This document shows, piece after piece, positions 8,854 through 17,659 of a stretch of DNA of 64,000 nt. The stretch comes from Levilactobacillus huananensis (GTDB taxonomy: Bacteria > Bacillota > Bacilli > Lactobacillales > Lactobacillaceae): assembly GCF_003946145.1 (NCBI RefSeq), contig NZ_RHOC01000007.1, positions 1-64,000 on the forward strand, in the 5' to 3' direction. The notes beneath the pieces are model-generated. The model was not told the origin of the DNA. It saw nothing but the letters and a program-made list of their open reading frames with translations, and searched no databases. Position 1 is the first letter of the stretch. Each line of letters starts with the position of its first letter. A program made the translations under genes and the position numbers.

Positions 8854-9879
8854 CTACTCTTTCGTCCGTGGGTCGAATGCATCTCGTAACCCGTCACCCA
8901 GAAGGTTAAAGGCTAACATGATGATACATAGGACCAAGGCTGGCCACCACATCTGGTAAGGCAAGAACTGGAAGTTCTTCTGCCCATCGTTCAACAGGGT
9001 CCCGAGGGAGGCCTGTGGCGAAGAAATCCCGATCCCAATGTAGGACAAGGTTGCTTCGAAGAAGATGGCACTTGGAATAGTGAACATCGTGTTGATGATA
9101 ATGACACTCGAGAGATTTGGCAACAGATGCTTGAAGGCAATCTTTAAGGAGCTTTCCCCCAAGGTCCGTGCCGCCAAAATATATTCTTGTTCCTTAATCT
9201 CTAACGTTTGCGCTCGAACGAGTCGGGCCATGTTGGTCCACGATGTCAACGCAATCGCGATGATAATCGACAGCATCCCTGGCTTTAAAATCAGGATTAA
9301 CAAGACGATAACCACCAGGTTAGGAATGGACAGGATAATTTCAATGACCCGTTGCATGAAGGTATCCACACGGCCACCTTTCCAACCGGAGAAGATCCCG
9401 TAGGTCACCCCGATGGTCAGGTCAAACAACGTTGCCACTAAGGCAATAATCAGAGAAATCCGTGTCCCATAGAGTACCCGGGAGAGCAAGTCACGACCCA
9501 AGTAGTCGGTCCCCATCAAGTAGTGAGCACCAGTTGCTCCGGCCTGCTTGTATGCGTCGATCCGTTGACCGGCTTGAACCAGCGTTCCATTAAAACCATT
9601 AATGCCGATGCCAGGAATCTTGGATGGCAAGTTGGCATACTCTGGATGAACTTGGTTAGGATCGTGTGGTGAGGCGATGGCTGAGCCAAAAGCCAAAATG
9701 AAGATCAGCGCCAAGAGAATCAAGGATACCCACGCACCCTTGTTCTTCTTGAGTCGACGCCAAGCATCTTGCATAAATGTCAACGAAGGTGCTGCAATCT
9801 TTTCGCTATCTAACGCAGCCCGATCGTCGGCCGACATTGGCTTGAAGCTATCTGCTGGAAGTTTTGCTGTATCTGCCAT
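8854..9879 (-). CDS. oppC: Oligopeptide ABC transporter permease OppC
   Basis: The 341-residue permease subunit forms half of the membrane channel. A cytosolic N-terminus of about 48 residues precedes the first membrane segment (WVSLILLALIFILAFG). About six membrane segments follow, with the inner-membrane EAA loop near residues 225-245 (ILAARTLGESSLKIAFKHLLPN). CTAGGAGGTAAATAA precedes the ATG, 11 bases after the oppB stop. Confidence 0.95.
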   Translation of the reverse strand: MADTAKLPADSFKPMSADDRAALDSEKIAAPSLTFMQDAWRRLKKNKGAWVSLILLALIFILAFGSAIASPHDPNQVHPEYANLPSKIPGIGINGFNGTLVQAGQRIDAYKQAGATGAHYLMGTDYLGRDLLSRVLYGTRISLIIALVATLFDLTIGVTYGIFSGWKGGRVDTFMQRVIEIILSIPNLVVIVLLILILKPGMLSIIIAIALTSWTNMARLVRAQTLEIKEQEYILAARTLGESSLKIAFKHLLPNLSSVIIINTMFTIPSAIFFEATLSYIGIGISSPQASLGTLLNDGQKNFQFLPYQMWWPALVLCIIMLAFNLLGDGLRDAFDPRTKE

Positions 9880-9890
9880 TTATTTACCTC

Positions 9891-10820
9891 CTAGTTAGCT
9901 TTCCCCGTGAGTCGAATCCGTGGATCAACGATGCCATAAAGGATATCGGTGAACAACAGAACGACACACAGCATGAATGAATAGATAATGGTTAAGCCCA
10001 TGATGGTTGGGTAGTCATTGGTCAAGACTGACTTGACGAATTGTTCCCCAATCCCCGGGATAGAGAAGATATTTTCCACAACCATGGACCCGGTCATGAT
10101 GTTAACCGCTAAAGGCCCCACAATGGTAATTAGCGGAATCAGACTGTTTCGTAAGGCATGGTGGTAGATAACCCCCATCCGGCTGAGCCCTTTGGCTTTT
10201 GCCAGCTCAATGTAATCGGAGCTGAGAACGTCAACCATTTCCGTTCGAACGAACCGCGCCGATTCGGCCAACGGTGTCGCGCCTAACGCCAGTGTTGGGA
10301 GCACCGTGTAGATGAAGCCACCCCATTCGGCGATTGGGAAGAGCTGAGCCTTTAACCCCAAGTAGTATTGGAGTAAGACTGCAAGGACGAAGGAAGGAAT
10401 TGAAATTCCCAGAATTGATACAACCGTAGTGGTCGTATCAACCCAAGTGTTTTGCCGCATAGCTCCGATGGCCCCGACCAAGATTCCTAGAACAACCCCA
10501 ACAACCATAGCCTGCAGCCCAATCTGTAAGGATGGTCCGATCCGACTAGAAAGTAGGTAGGATACGGGTTGATCGCTGAATTGGAAGGACGTTCCAAAGT
10601 CTCCTTTGACAGCCCCTGCTAAGTAAAGCAGGTATTGCTGCCATTCTGGCTTATCCAAACCGTATTGCTTGTAGATTAAGGCAATTTGGCTCTGTGAGAG
10701 CTTGGCTTGGTTGGTCAGGGGGGTCCCTGGTAACAACTTCATCAGGAAGAATGTGACGGTAATAACGATGAATAAGGTCAGGATCAGATAAAAGATCCGC
10801 TTTGCTAGGTACTTTGCCAT
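9891..10820 (-). CDS. oppB: Oligopeptide ABC transporter permease OppB
   Basis: The 309-residue permease has six membrane segments. The opening MAKYLAKRIFYLILTLFIV is typical of OppB/DppB, and the EAA loop (ELAKAKGLSRMGVIYHHALRN) is present. I chose the ATG at 10820 because GAGAGGTAAACAA precedes it; the reading frame extends five codons further upstream through the ribosome binding site. The 193-base gap to oppA contains a stem-loop that probably lowers oppBCDF expression relative to oppA. Confidence 0.94.
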   Translation of the reverse strand: MAKYLAKRIFYLILTLFIVITVTFFLMKLLPGTPLTNQAKLSQSQIALIYKQYGLDKPEWQQYLLYLAGAVKGDFGTSFQFSDQPVSYLLSSRIGPSLQIGLQAMVVGVVLGILVGAIGAMRQNTWVDTTTTVVSILGISIPSFVLAVLLQYYLGLKAQLFPIAEWGGFIYTVLPTLALGATPLAESARFVRTEMVDVLSSDYIELAKAKGLSRMGVIYHHALRNSLIPLITIVGPLAVNIMTGSMVVENIFSIPGIGEQFVKSVLTNDYPTIMGLTIIYSFMLCVVLLFTDILYGIVDPRIRLTGKAN

Positions 10821-10923
10821 TTGTTTACCTCTCAATCAGTAGACTTATTCGTTACCGTTAAGTTGTTAAGCTTAACAAGAATTAGTTGAAAACAACAAGA
10901 CGATAAATAATTGCTAAATATCG

Positions 10924-10958
10924 AAAAGTAAGGACTAACAGTCTCGTTAATCCTTACT
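10924..10958 (-). terminator. Stem-loop between oppA and oppB (partial terminator)
   Basis: On the minus strand AGTAAGGATTAAC pairs with GTTAGTCCTTACT (one mismatch) and is followed by TTTTCGATATTT. Its position between the binding-protein gene and the permease genes is typical of a leaky terminator that gives excess OppA. Confidence 0.7.
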
Positions 10959-11013
10959 CCCCGATGAAACTATCACGATTGGTTCTATAACGTAATGACT
11001 AATTTAAATGAAA

Positions 11014-12642
11014 TTATTTGGCAATGTAGGCTTTACTGAAGTCCCAGTTAGCGCCGGTTGGGAAGTAGATAACACCCTTGACGTTAGACTTAACCAGTTG
11101 TGATCTCCCTTGTTGGTACAACGGGATAACCCCTTGGTCCTTCAATAACGTCTTCTGAGCGTCAACCAAATCGGTCCAACGTGCAGCTTCATTGTTGGCA
11201 TCTTTGCCATCAGCAGCGGCAATATCCTTGTCGTATGAAGCGTTGACCCATTTCCCACGATTGTAGGAGTTGGTCTTGGTGAACATTTCCAGGAAGGAAA
11301 TAGCATCAGGATAATCGGCACCCCAGCCAGAAACAACGGCTTGGAACTGACCGTTTTCAGAACGGCTCAACCGTGTCTTGAATGGCAGACTTTGGTTGGT
11401 AACCTTGATGTTGTCCAACTTCGACCACTGGCTTTGAACGAATTCCAAGGTGTTCTTAGCAGCTGGCGTATCGTCAGCCGTTAAGGTTAAGTCATAACTT
11501 GAACGACCGGTTTCCTTCAAAGCCTCTTTCCAAAGCTTTTTGGCTTTAGTCAAGTCTTGGGAAGTGGCTTCTGGAACGGCTGAAGCGGTGTTGAAGTCCT
11601 TACCCTTGTAAGACATCAATCCAGTTGAGACCAACCCTTTAGCTTGTGAAGATCCATCAGCTAAAACCTTGTCCACAAATTGTTTCCGGTTGATAGCCAA
11701 CGATAAGGCTTGACGGGCCTTCTTGTTCTTCATCATGGTGTCTTTCCGTTGGTTCAATTCAATGTAGAACGTTGAAGCCCCCTTCCGTTCAACGTATTGC
11801 TTGTCGTTCTTGTAGTTCTTCGGTTGTTGACCACTCAAGTAAGTGGCATCCAGTTTTCCACTTTGGTATTGACTCAAAGAGGTTTGTGGATCCTTCATCG
11901 TCTTGAAGTTAATCTTCTTTAGTTTAACATTCTTTGCATTCCAGTACTTACTGTTTTTACTTAACGTCCAGTTATCTGACGTTCCAGTCCAGTAGGTTAA
12001 CTTGAACGGCCCATTGTAGACGTTGTTCTGAGCATTCGTGGCGTACTTTTTCCCGTACTTCTGAACGACGGTCTTGTTTTGTGGGAAGAACATTGGACTG
12101 GCAGCTAAGGATGGGAAGTAATCCGTTGCTTGCGTCAAGGTCACAACCACTTTGTAATCACCAACAGCTTTAACGCCTAAGCTAGAAACAGGTTTCTTGC
12201 TGGTCATGATTTCATTAGCGTTTTTAACAGGGGCATACATGTAGGCATATTGCGAAGCTGTCTTCGGGTTCACAGTGCGTTGCCAGGCATAAACGAAATC
12301 TTTTGCGGTAACTTTGTCCCCGTTGCTCCAGTTAGACTTACGTAAATTGAAGGTGTAGGTTTTGCCGTCTTTAGAAACCTTGTAACTCTTGGCAACCCCA
12401 GGATGAACGCTACTGTTCTTGCCGAACCGTAGCAGACCCTCACCAGTGTTGTTAAGTGTCTCGCCCGAAACGACGTCGGTGGCGGTGGCGGAATCCATAG
12501 ATGGTAAAGCAGATGCTTCCATCCAGTTTAACGTTTGTTTACTTGCTTCACTTGAACTGTTCGACGATGACCCACAGGCCGCAAGGATTACTGCGGCGAA
12601 AGTAGCCACCGTCCCCAGTTTGACTGCTGATTTGACTTTCAT
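11014..12642 (-). CDS. oppA: Oligopeptide-binding lipoprotein OppA (copy 1)
   Basis: The 542-residue extracellular lipoprotein captures peptides for OppBCDF. It has a lipoprotein signal peptide with lipobox LAAC (Cys about residue 24), then an SBP_bac_5 domain (LNNTGEGLLRFG; SNWSNGDKVTAKDFVYAWQRT). The ATG at 12642 is preceded by AAAGGGG; the frame stays open further upstream, but that part has no ribosome binding site and would spoil the signal peptide. It lies directly upstream of oppB with a leaky stem-loop between. It is closely similar to the adjacent copy 2 along its whole length, so the pair is a tandem duplication. Confidence 0.94.
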   Translation of the reverse strand: MKVKSAVKLGTVATFAAVILAACGSSSNSSSEASKQTLNWMEASALPSMDSATATDVVSGETLNNTGEGLLRFGKNSSVHPGVAKSYKVSKDGKTYTFNLRKSNWSNGDKVTAKDFVYAWQRTVNPKTASQYAYMYAPVKNANEIMTSKKPVSSLGVKAVGDYKVVVTLTQATDYFPSLAASPMFFPQNKTVVQKYGKKYATNAQNNVYNGPFKLTYWTGTSDNWTLSKNSKYWNAKNVKLKKINFKTMKDPQTSLSQYQSGKLDATYLSGQQPKNYKNDKQYVERKGASTFYIELNQRKDTMMKNKKARQALSLAINRKQFVDKVLADGSSQAKGLVSTGLMSYKGKDFNTASAVPEATSQDLTKAKKLWKEALKETGRSSYDLTLTADDTPAAKNTLEFVQSQWSKLDNIKVTNQSLPFKTRLSRSENGQFQAVVSGWGADYPDAISFLEMFTKTNSYNRGKWVNASYDKDIAAADGKDANNEAARWTDLVDAQKTLLKDQGVIPLYQQGRSQLVKSNVKGVIYFPTGANWDFSKAYIAK

Positions 12643-12704
12643 AAATCCAACCCCTTTATGTGTAGTTGTGAGATAAATTGATAGCCTCAAATTTGATGTT
12701 TCCA

Positions 12705-12733
12705 ATTGTATATTAGAATACGATTAAAATCAA
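12705..12733 (-). promoter_or_regulatory. Promoter of oppA copy 1
   Basis: On the minus strand TTGATT (12728-12733) and TACAAT (12705-12710) are separated by 17 bases. An A/T element, TTAATTTAATTTA on the plus strand (12743-12755), lies just upstream of the -35. The same layout is found at oppA copy 2. Confidence 0.8.
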
Positions 12734-12953
12734 TGCCGAATATTAATTTAATTTAACTAATTACTTGAAAACGCTGGTTTAATGGGGACTTGAAATGGCA
12801 AATTAAAATTAAATTACATATTTCTCTCATATTTGGATAACTTTTCGGTAACGCTTTCATCAGTTTCTTCCTATTGTAGATTAAGTATTTAATCCAATCG
12901 GTCGACCTGGTGTCGGCTGTTTCGCTCCTTCCACTTGATTATCCTGAGAACTA

Positions 12954-12992
12954 AAAAGGTGAGAACCAGCATTGCGGCTGATTCCCACCTTT
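12954..12992 (-). terminator. Intrinsic terminator after oppA copy 2
   Basis: On the minus strand AAAGGTGGGAATCAGC pairs with GCTGGTTCTCACCTTT and is followed by a short T-run. It makes copy 2 a separate transcription unit from copy 1 and oppBCDF. Confidence 0.85.
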
Positions 12993-13005
12993 CCTTGTTT
13001 AATTT

Positions 13006-14634
13006 TTACTTGCTAATGTAGGCTCTACTGAAGTCCCAGTTAGAACTTACTGGGAAGTAGATAACACCCTTGACGTTAGACTTGACCAATTGTGGCTTGC
13101 CACTTTGAGCGACTGGAATGATCCCTTGATCCTTCAAAAGAATCTTCTGGGCATCAACCAAGTTCTGCCAACGAGCGGCAGGCTTGTTCGCATTGGTTGT
13201 GGTAGCGTCGCTGATCAACTTGTCATATTGACTGTTCTTCCAACGACCATCGTTGTAAGTGTTGTTGGATGTGAACAGAGACAGGTCAGTGATTGGGTCT
13301 GGGAAGTCAGCACCCCAAAGCGTGACAACGGCTTGGAAGTCCCCAGAAGCGGAACGTGACAAACGTGTCTTGTAAGGAATGTTGGCATTCGTGACCTTCA
13401 GCCCAGAGAGCTTCGACCATTGACTCTGAACATATTCAGTCGTGCTCTTCCCGACAGGCGTGTCATCCGCTGTTAAGGTCAGGTCATAACTCTTACGACC
13501 AGTTTCCTTCAAAGCTTCCTTCCACAACTTCTGGGCCTTGGCAACGTTGTGTTCCGTAGCGGCTGGAATCGTGCCTTGTTGGGCGAAGTCCTTGCCATTG
13601 CGGATAGCCAAACCACTCGTAACGATACCAGTAGCCACCTTTGACCCATCATCTAGGACCTTGTTGACGAATTGACTACGATTGAGGACAAGTGACAATG
13701 CCTGACGTGCCTTGACGTTTTGCATCATGCTATCCTTGCGTTGATTCAGTTCGATGTAAGAAACTCGCGAACTGTTCCGAGCATGGTATTCCTTATCATG
13801 CTTGTAGTTCTTTGGTTGTTGACCACTCAAGTAGATGGCATCAAGCTTCCCACTCTGGTATTGGCTCAGTGCCGTCTGCGGGTCCTTAACCGCGCTGAAC
13901 TTAATCTTATGTAACTTCACATGCTTAGCGTTCCAGTACTTGCTGTTCTTTGAAAGGGTCCAGTTATCGGAAGTTCCCGTCCAGTAGCTCAGCGTAAATG
14001 GTCCGTTGTAGACGTTATCCGCAGCAGTCGTGGCGTACTTCTTACCGTACTTTTCAACGACGCTTTGGTTTTGCGGGAAGAACGCGGTCTGAGCAACCAA
14101 CGTTGGAAAGTAGCTCACGGGATGCGTTAAGGTAACCTTGACCTTGTAATCCCCTTCAGCCTTAATTCCTAAGGTAGAGACCGCCTTCTTGCCCTTCATA
14201 ATGGCGTTGGCATTCGCGACATCCGCATATAAGTAGGCGTATTGTGACCCCGTCTTAGGGTTTACGGTGCGTTGCCACCCATACACGAAATCTTTGGCGG
14301 TAACCTTGTCCCCGTTACTCCAATTAGACTTCCGGAGATTGAACGTATACGTCTTGCCATCCTTGGACTTGCTATAACTCTTAGCGACACCAGGATGCGT
14401 GCTACTGTTTTTTCCAAACTTCAGTAGACCCTCACCAGTGTTGTTAAGTGTTTCACCGGATACCACATCGGTTGCTAGTGAGTTATCCATGGTGGGTAAA
14501 GTAGAACTTTCCATCCAAGTTAAGGTTTGATCCTTGGCCTGACTGGCACTGCTCGAGGAGTTCCCACAACCTGCTAATGAAACTGCAGCGAGTGTGGCAA
14601 CGGCTCCTAATGTAATTAATGACCTAGCCTTCAT
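13006..14634 (-). CDS. oppA: Oligopeptide-binding lipoprotein OppA (copy 2)
   Basis: The 542-residue peptide-binding lipoprotein has lipobox LAGC (Cys at about 23) and a full SBP_bac_5 domain. It has exactly the same length as copy 1 and shares most of its sequence, including LNNTGEGLL(R/K)FGKNSS and SNWSNGDKVTAKDFVY. Differences in the binding region suggest a different peptide preference, though this is inference. It has its own promoter and terminator, so it is an independently regulated receptor for the same OppBCDF permease. Spacing of GAAGGGCGG to the ATG is acceptable. Confidence 0.93.
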   Translation of the reverse strand: MKARSLITLGAVATLAAVSLAGCGNSSSSASQAKDQTLTWMESSTLPTMDNSLATDVVSGETLNNTGEGLLKFGKNSSTHPGVAKSYSKSKDGKTYTFNLRKSNWSNGDKVTAKDFVYGWQRTVNPKTGSQYAYLYADVANANAIMKGKKAVSTLGIKAEGDYKVKVTLTHPVSYFPTLVAQTAFFPQNQSVVEKYGKKYATTAADNVYNGPFTLSYWTGTSDNWTLSKNSKYWNAKHVKLHKIKFSAVKDPQTALSQYQSGKLDAIYLSGQQPKNYKHDKEYHARNSSRVSYIELNQRKDSMMQNVKARQALSLVLNRSQFVNKVLDDGSKVATGIVTSGLAIRNGKDFAQQGTIPAATEHNVAKAQKLWKEALKETGRKSYDLTLTADDTPVGKSTTEYVQSQWSKLSGLKVTNANIPYKTRLSRSASGDFQAVVTLWGADFPDPITDLSLFTSNNTYNDGRWKNSQYDKLISDATTTNANKPAARWQNLVDAQKILLKDQGIIPVAQSGKPQLVKSNVKGVIYFPVSSNWDFSRAYISK

Positions 14635-14689
14635 CCTAATTCCGCCCTTCTCAATCTATCATTTTCTCTCGACGTAAACGTCAGGATTC

Positions 14690-14718
14690 ATTGTAGATTA
14701 TAAAACGATGAGAATCAA
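14690..14718 (-). promoter_or_regulatory. Promoter of oppA copy 2
   Basis: TTGATT (14713-14718) and TACAAT (14690-14695) lie 17 bases apart on the minus strand. The plus-strand element TTAATTTAATTTA (14732-14744) lies upstream of the -35, as at oppA copy 1. Confidence 0.8.
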
Positions 14719-14776
14719 CATGTTTTTCTAATTAATTTAATTTACTGGCAAAAAATCAACCGGATTTTGTCCTGCA

Positions 14777-14785
14777 TGTTATACT
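14777..14785 (+). promoter_or_regulatory. Extended -10 promoter of hflX
   Basis: TGTTATACT (TG, one base, TATACT) lies 31 bases upstream of the hflX start. It is divergent from the oppA copy 2 promoter. Confidence 0.55.
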
Positions 14786-14816
14786 CAACACAAGGACTTT
14801 AAGAGGAGGTCATCTC

Positions 14817-16103
14817 ATGGAAGAAACCCCACGAACACCCGTTATTACGATTGGACTAAACGCTGGTCAGGCCACGTTTAACTACTCGATGACGGAACTT
14901 AAAAACTTGGCCGAAGCCAACAACATGACGGTGGTTGAGGAGATTCAACAGGCACTCGCCAAACCCAATCCTGGAACCTATTTTGGAACTGGGAAAGTTG
15001 AAGAATTGGCTGAAATTGTGGCGGATGACAACGTTAATATCATCATTGTCAATGACGAACTGACGCCAAGTCAGATTCGTAACCTGGAGAATGGCACCAA
15101 GGCCCGTATCATTGACCGGACCGGCCTTATTCTCGAAATCTTCGCTAACCGGGCACAATCCCGTGAAGCCAAGCTTCAGGTGCAACTGGCCATGCTCCAA
15201 TACCAGTTACCTCGCCTGCACACCAGCGCCTCACAGCGACTGGATCAACAGACCGGTAGCGGTGGTGGCGGTGGCTTCACCAACCGTGGTGCCGGTGAAT
15301 CTCAGACTGAAATGAGCCGACGGACCATTCAACGGTCTATCAACCACGTCAACCACGAACTCAAGGAAATTAACCAGGCTGCTGCCACGCAACGCCAACA
15401 GCGGGAACGGAATCAATTGCCTTCTGTTGCACTGGTGGGTTACACCAACGCTGGTAAATCAACGTTGATGAATGCCCTGGTTCGCAAATTTGGGAAAAAT
15501 GAAGACAAACAGGTCTTCGTGAAGGACATGTTGTTCGCCACGTTGGATACCAGTGTGCGGCAATTGGTCTTCCCCGACCAAAAGAAACTATTGTTGAGTG
15601 ATACCGTTGGATTCGTTAGCCAATTACCAACGCAACTGGTTAAGGCCTTCCGCTCAACGCTGGCCGAAGCTGCTAATGCCGACCTCTTGATTCAGGTTGT
15701 CGACTACGCTGATGCTAACAAGGAATCGATGATGGCGACAACTGAGAAGACCTTAATGGACATCGGTGTGACCGACGTGCCTATGATTACCGTCTTCAAC
15801 AAAGCCGACCTGACTGAAGCCACTTATCCAACTCGGGCCGGTGACCAATTGGTTCTCTCGGCTCTGGATGAGGCTTCTTTGGACCTGCTCGTTCAGGCTA
15901 TCAAGGAGAAGGTCTTCCACAACTACGTGACGGCTAACTTTCTCATCCCATTCTCTGAGGGTGAAGTGGTCTCTTACCTCAACGAACATGCTCATGTCTT
16001 AAACACGGACTATGTCGCCGACGGAACAGCCATCAAGGTTGAGCTCCAACAAGCTGACTTTGAGCGCTTCAAAAAGTTCGTCGTTACCGAAGAACACAGT
16101 TAA
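14817..16103 (+). CDS. hflX: GTPase HflX
   Basis: The 428-residue ribosome-associated GTPase splits stalled or stress-inactivated 70S ribosomes in the species studied. The N-terminal HflX domain contains the family signature DRTGLILEIFANRAQSREAK (101-120) and a glycine-rich linker at about 148-155. The G domain follows, with G1 GYTNAGKS at 208-215, G3 DTVG at 262-265 and G4 NKAD at 328-331. AAGAGGAGGTCATCTC precedes the ATG. It is monocistronic, with its own promoter and a terminator right after the stop. Confidence 0.96.
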   Translation: MEETPRTPVITIGLNAGQATFNYSMTELKNLAEANNMTVVEEIQQALAKPNPGTYFGTGKVEELAEIVADDNVNIIIVNDELTPSQIRNLENGTKARIIDRTGLILEIFANRAQSREAKLQVQLAMLQYQLPRLHTSASQRLDQQTGSGGGGGFTNRGAGESQTEMSRRTIQRSINHVNHELKEINQAAATQRQQRERNQLPSVALVGYTNAGKSTLMNALVRKFGKNEDKQVFVKDMLFATLDTSVRQLVFPDQKKLLLSDTVGFVSQLPTQLVKAFRSTLAEAANADLLIQVVDYADANKESMMATTEKTLMDIGVTDVPMITVFNKADLTEATYPTRAGDQLVLSALDEASLDLLVQAIKEKVFHNYVTANFLIPFSEGEVVSYLNEHAHVLNTDYVADGTAIKVELQQADFERFKKFVVTEEHS

Positions 16104-16113
16104 ACTTGTTTGG

Positions 16114-16152
16114 TGAATCCTCCTGGCACTTGCTAGGTGGGTTCATTTTTTG
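16114..16152 (+). terminator. Intrinsic terminator of hflX
   Basis: TGAATCCTCCTGG can pair, with wobble, with CTAGGTGGGTTCA, followed by TTTTTT. It begins 10 bases after the stop codon. Confidence 0.65.
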
Positions 16153-16297
16153 TTCTCAATTCCATTTAGGGATGGTTCTAGTTCTAGAAGTCGGCATGGT
16201 GTAAACCTTTGAAGACCCGTGCCTTGGTGGAACTTCAAGTCGAGCGAGAAGCCCTTTTTTCAGGCTGATGTGTCCCACGGCAGGCAACCTCGCATAA

Positions 16298-16337
16298 TAA
16301 AAACGCCACACCGAAAACACAATCGGTGTGGCGTTTT
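16298..16337 (-). terminator. Intrinsic terminator of the polar amino acid ABC operon
   Basis: On the minus strand AAAACGCCACACCGA pairs with TCGGTGTGGCGTTTT, followed by further T's. It lies just past the last permease gene. Bases 16153-16297 between the two terminators show nothing recognisable. Confidence 0.9.
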
Positions 16338-16348
16338 AAAGTTAACGC

Positions 16349-17005
16349 TTAAGCCTGACGCTTTTCCAAGTGACGTGCCAGCAATGACAACAGGTAACAA
16401 ACCACGAAGTACATCGCGGCAATCGCCACGAACATTGGAATAATGTAATTGGTGTTCTGACCATAGATAATCTGGGACCGGAACAGCATTTCTGGCAACA
16501 GGATAATCGTAGCCAACGACGTGTCCTTAACCAGCGAAATGAACTGACTCACAATCGCTGGAATCATCTTTACCAAGGCCTGTGGCAACACGATATACCA
16601 GAGTCCTTGCCAGTAGGTTAGCCCGTTGGCTCGGGCCCCTTCCATCTGTCCAGAATCCACAGCTTGAATCCCCGAGCGTACAATTTCGGCCAACATTGTC
16701 GATTCGAAGATCGTCATGGCAAGAATTGCCGCCGGAATAATTTCTGGCTTAACCCCCAGGTTAGGCAACCCGAAGTAAGTGAAGAACAGAATTAAAATCA
16801 GCGGCAAGTTCCGAATCACATCAATGACGACCCCAACAATTGCGGAGACGTATTTAATCTTGACGTAACGAATAATCCCTAGAATAGCTCCGATAATAAA
16901 GCTCCCAATGATTGAAATCACCGAGACTAACAGCGTAATCCCCAGTCCGCCAAAAAGATAGCGGAGGTTGTCAGGGGAGTAGGCATTAATAAAGTTTTGT
17001 AGCAT
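16349..17005 (-). CDS. Polar amino acid ABC transporter permease (second permease of the operon)
   Basis: The 218-residue HisM/GlnP-type membrane subunit has about five membrane segments. The EAA-loop region (ARANGLTYWQGLWYIVLPQALVKMIPAI) is intact. It is homologous to the preceding permease gene, and the two probably form a heterodimeric channel. It sits 15 bases after that gene and is the last of the operon. Confidence 0.92.
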   Translation of the reverse strand: MLQNFINAYSPDNLRYLFGGLGITLLVSVISIIGSFIIGAILGIIRYVKIKYVSAIVGVVIDVIRNLPLILILFFTYFGLPNLGVKPEIIPAAILAMTIFESTMLAEIVRSGIQAVDSGQMEGARANGLTYWQGLWYIVLPQALVKMIPAIVSQFISLVKDTSLATIILLPEMLFRSQIIYGQNTNYIIPMFVAIAAMYFVVCYLLSLLARHLEKRQA

Positions 17006-17020
17006 ATCTATTCTCCTCCC

Positions 17021-17659
17021 CTAAGCTAACCGTTTTTCTAGGTAACGCATGTAGTAACTGATTGGTAACGTGATAATTAAGTAGAGCACCCCAATCGCGG
17101 AGTAGGCCGCAATGGTTTGTAGCGAACTAGACGCAATCACGTTCCCCTGGTACATCAGGTCGAAGCCACCCACGAAGGCTAGCGTTGAGGAGTTCTTAAC
17201 CAGGTTGACAAATTGATTTCCTAATGGCGGAATAACGTATCGGAAAGCTTGTGGTAGCACAATGTAACGCATGCTTTGCCAGAAGCTTAATCCATTGGCC
17301 CTGGCTCCTTCCATTTGGCCGGGGTCCACAGACTTAATCCCCGCTCGAACAGTTTCGGCGATAAAGGAGGACGTATACAATGTCAACCCAATGGTTCCGG
17401 CGGTAAATCCATTCATCTTGACCACGTACAATGGGAAAACCACGAAGAAAAACATCGTGATTACCAGTAAGGGAATGTTCCGAAAGATTTCGATGTAGAC
17501 CCGAGCAATACCTCGAGCAATCTTACTGGGAGACTCTTCAAGCAGGGCGAAGAACGTCCCGATAATAAGGCTGAGGACCAGGGCAATCAGACTACACAAC
17601 AGCGTCTGGCCTAATCCATACAGGAGTGTTCCCCCGTAATTCTGAAAGATACTAATCAT
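17021..17659 (-). CDS. Polar amino acid ABC transporter permease (first permease of the operon)
   Basis: The 212-residue HisM/GlnP-type permease has about five membrane segments and the conserved loop GARANGLSFWQSMRYIVLPQ. Its ATG overlaps the end of the binding-protein gene by four bases (ATGA), indicating translational coupling. Confidence 0.92.
   Translation of the reverse strand: MISIFQNYGGTLLYGLGQTLLCSLIALVLSLIIGTFFALLEESPSKIARGIARVYIEIFRNIPLLVITMFFFVVFPLYVVKMNGFTAGTIGLTLYTSSFIAETVRAGIKSVDPGQMEGARANGLSFWQSMRYIVLPQAFRYVIPPLGNQFVNLVKNSSTLAFVGGFDLMYQGNVIASSSLQTIAAYSAIGVLYLIITLPISYYMRYLEKRLA

Larger units (their letters stand above)
12643..13005. other. Intergenic region between the two oppA genes
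   Basis: These 363 bases hold the terminator of oppA copy 2 (12954-12992), the promoter of oppA copy 1 (12705-12733) and an A/T-rich element upstream of it. Bases 12760-12950 show nothing else that I can name. Confidence 0.7.

Noticed and set aside
12643-12705. 21-residue N-terminal extension of OppA copy 1
   Set aside because: It would put the lipoprotein signal peptide in the interior and covers the ribosome binding site; the length from 12642 equals copy 2.
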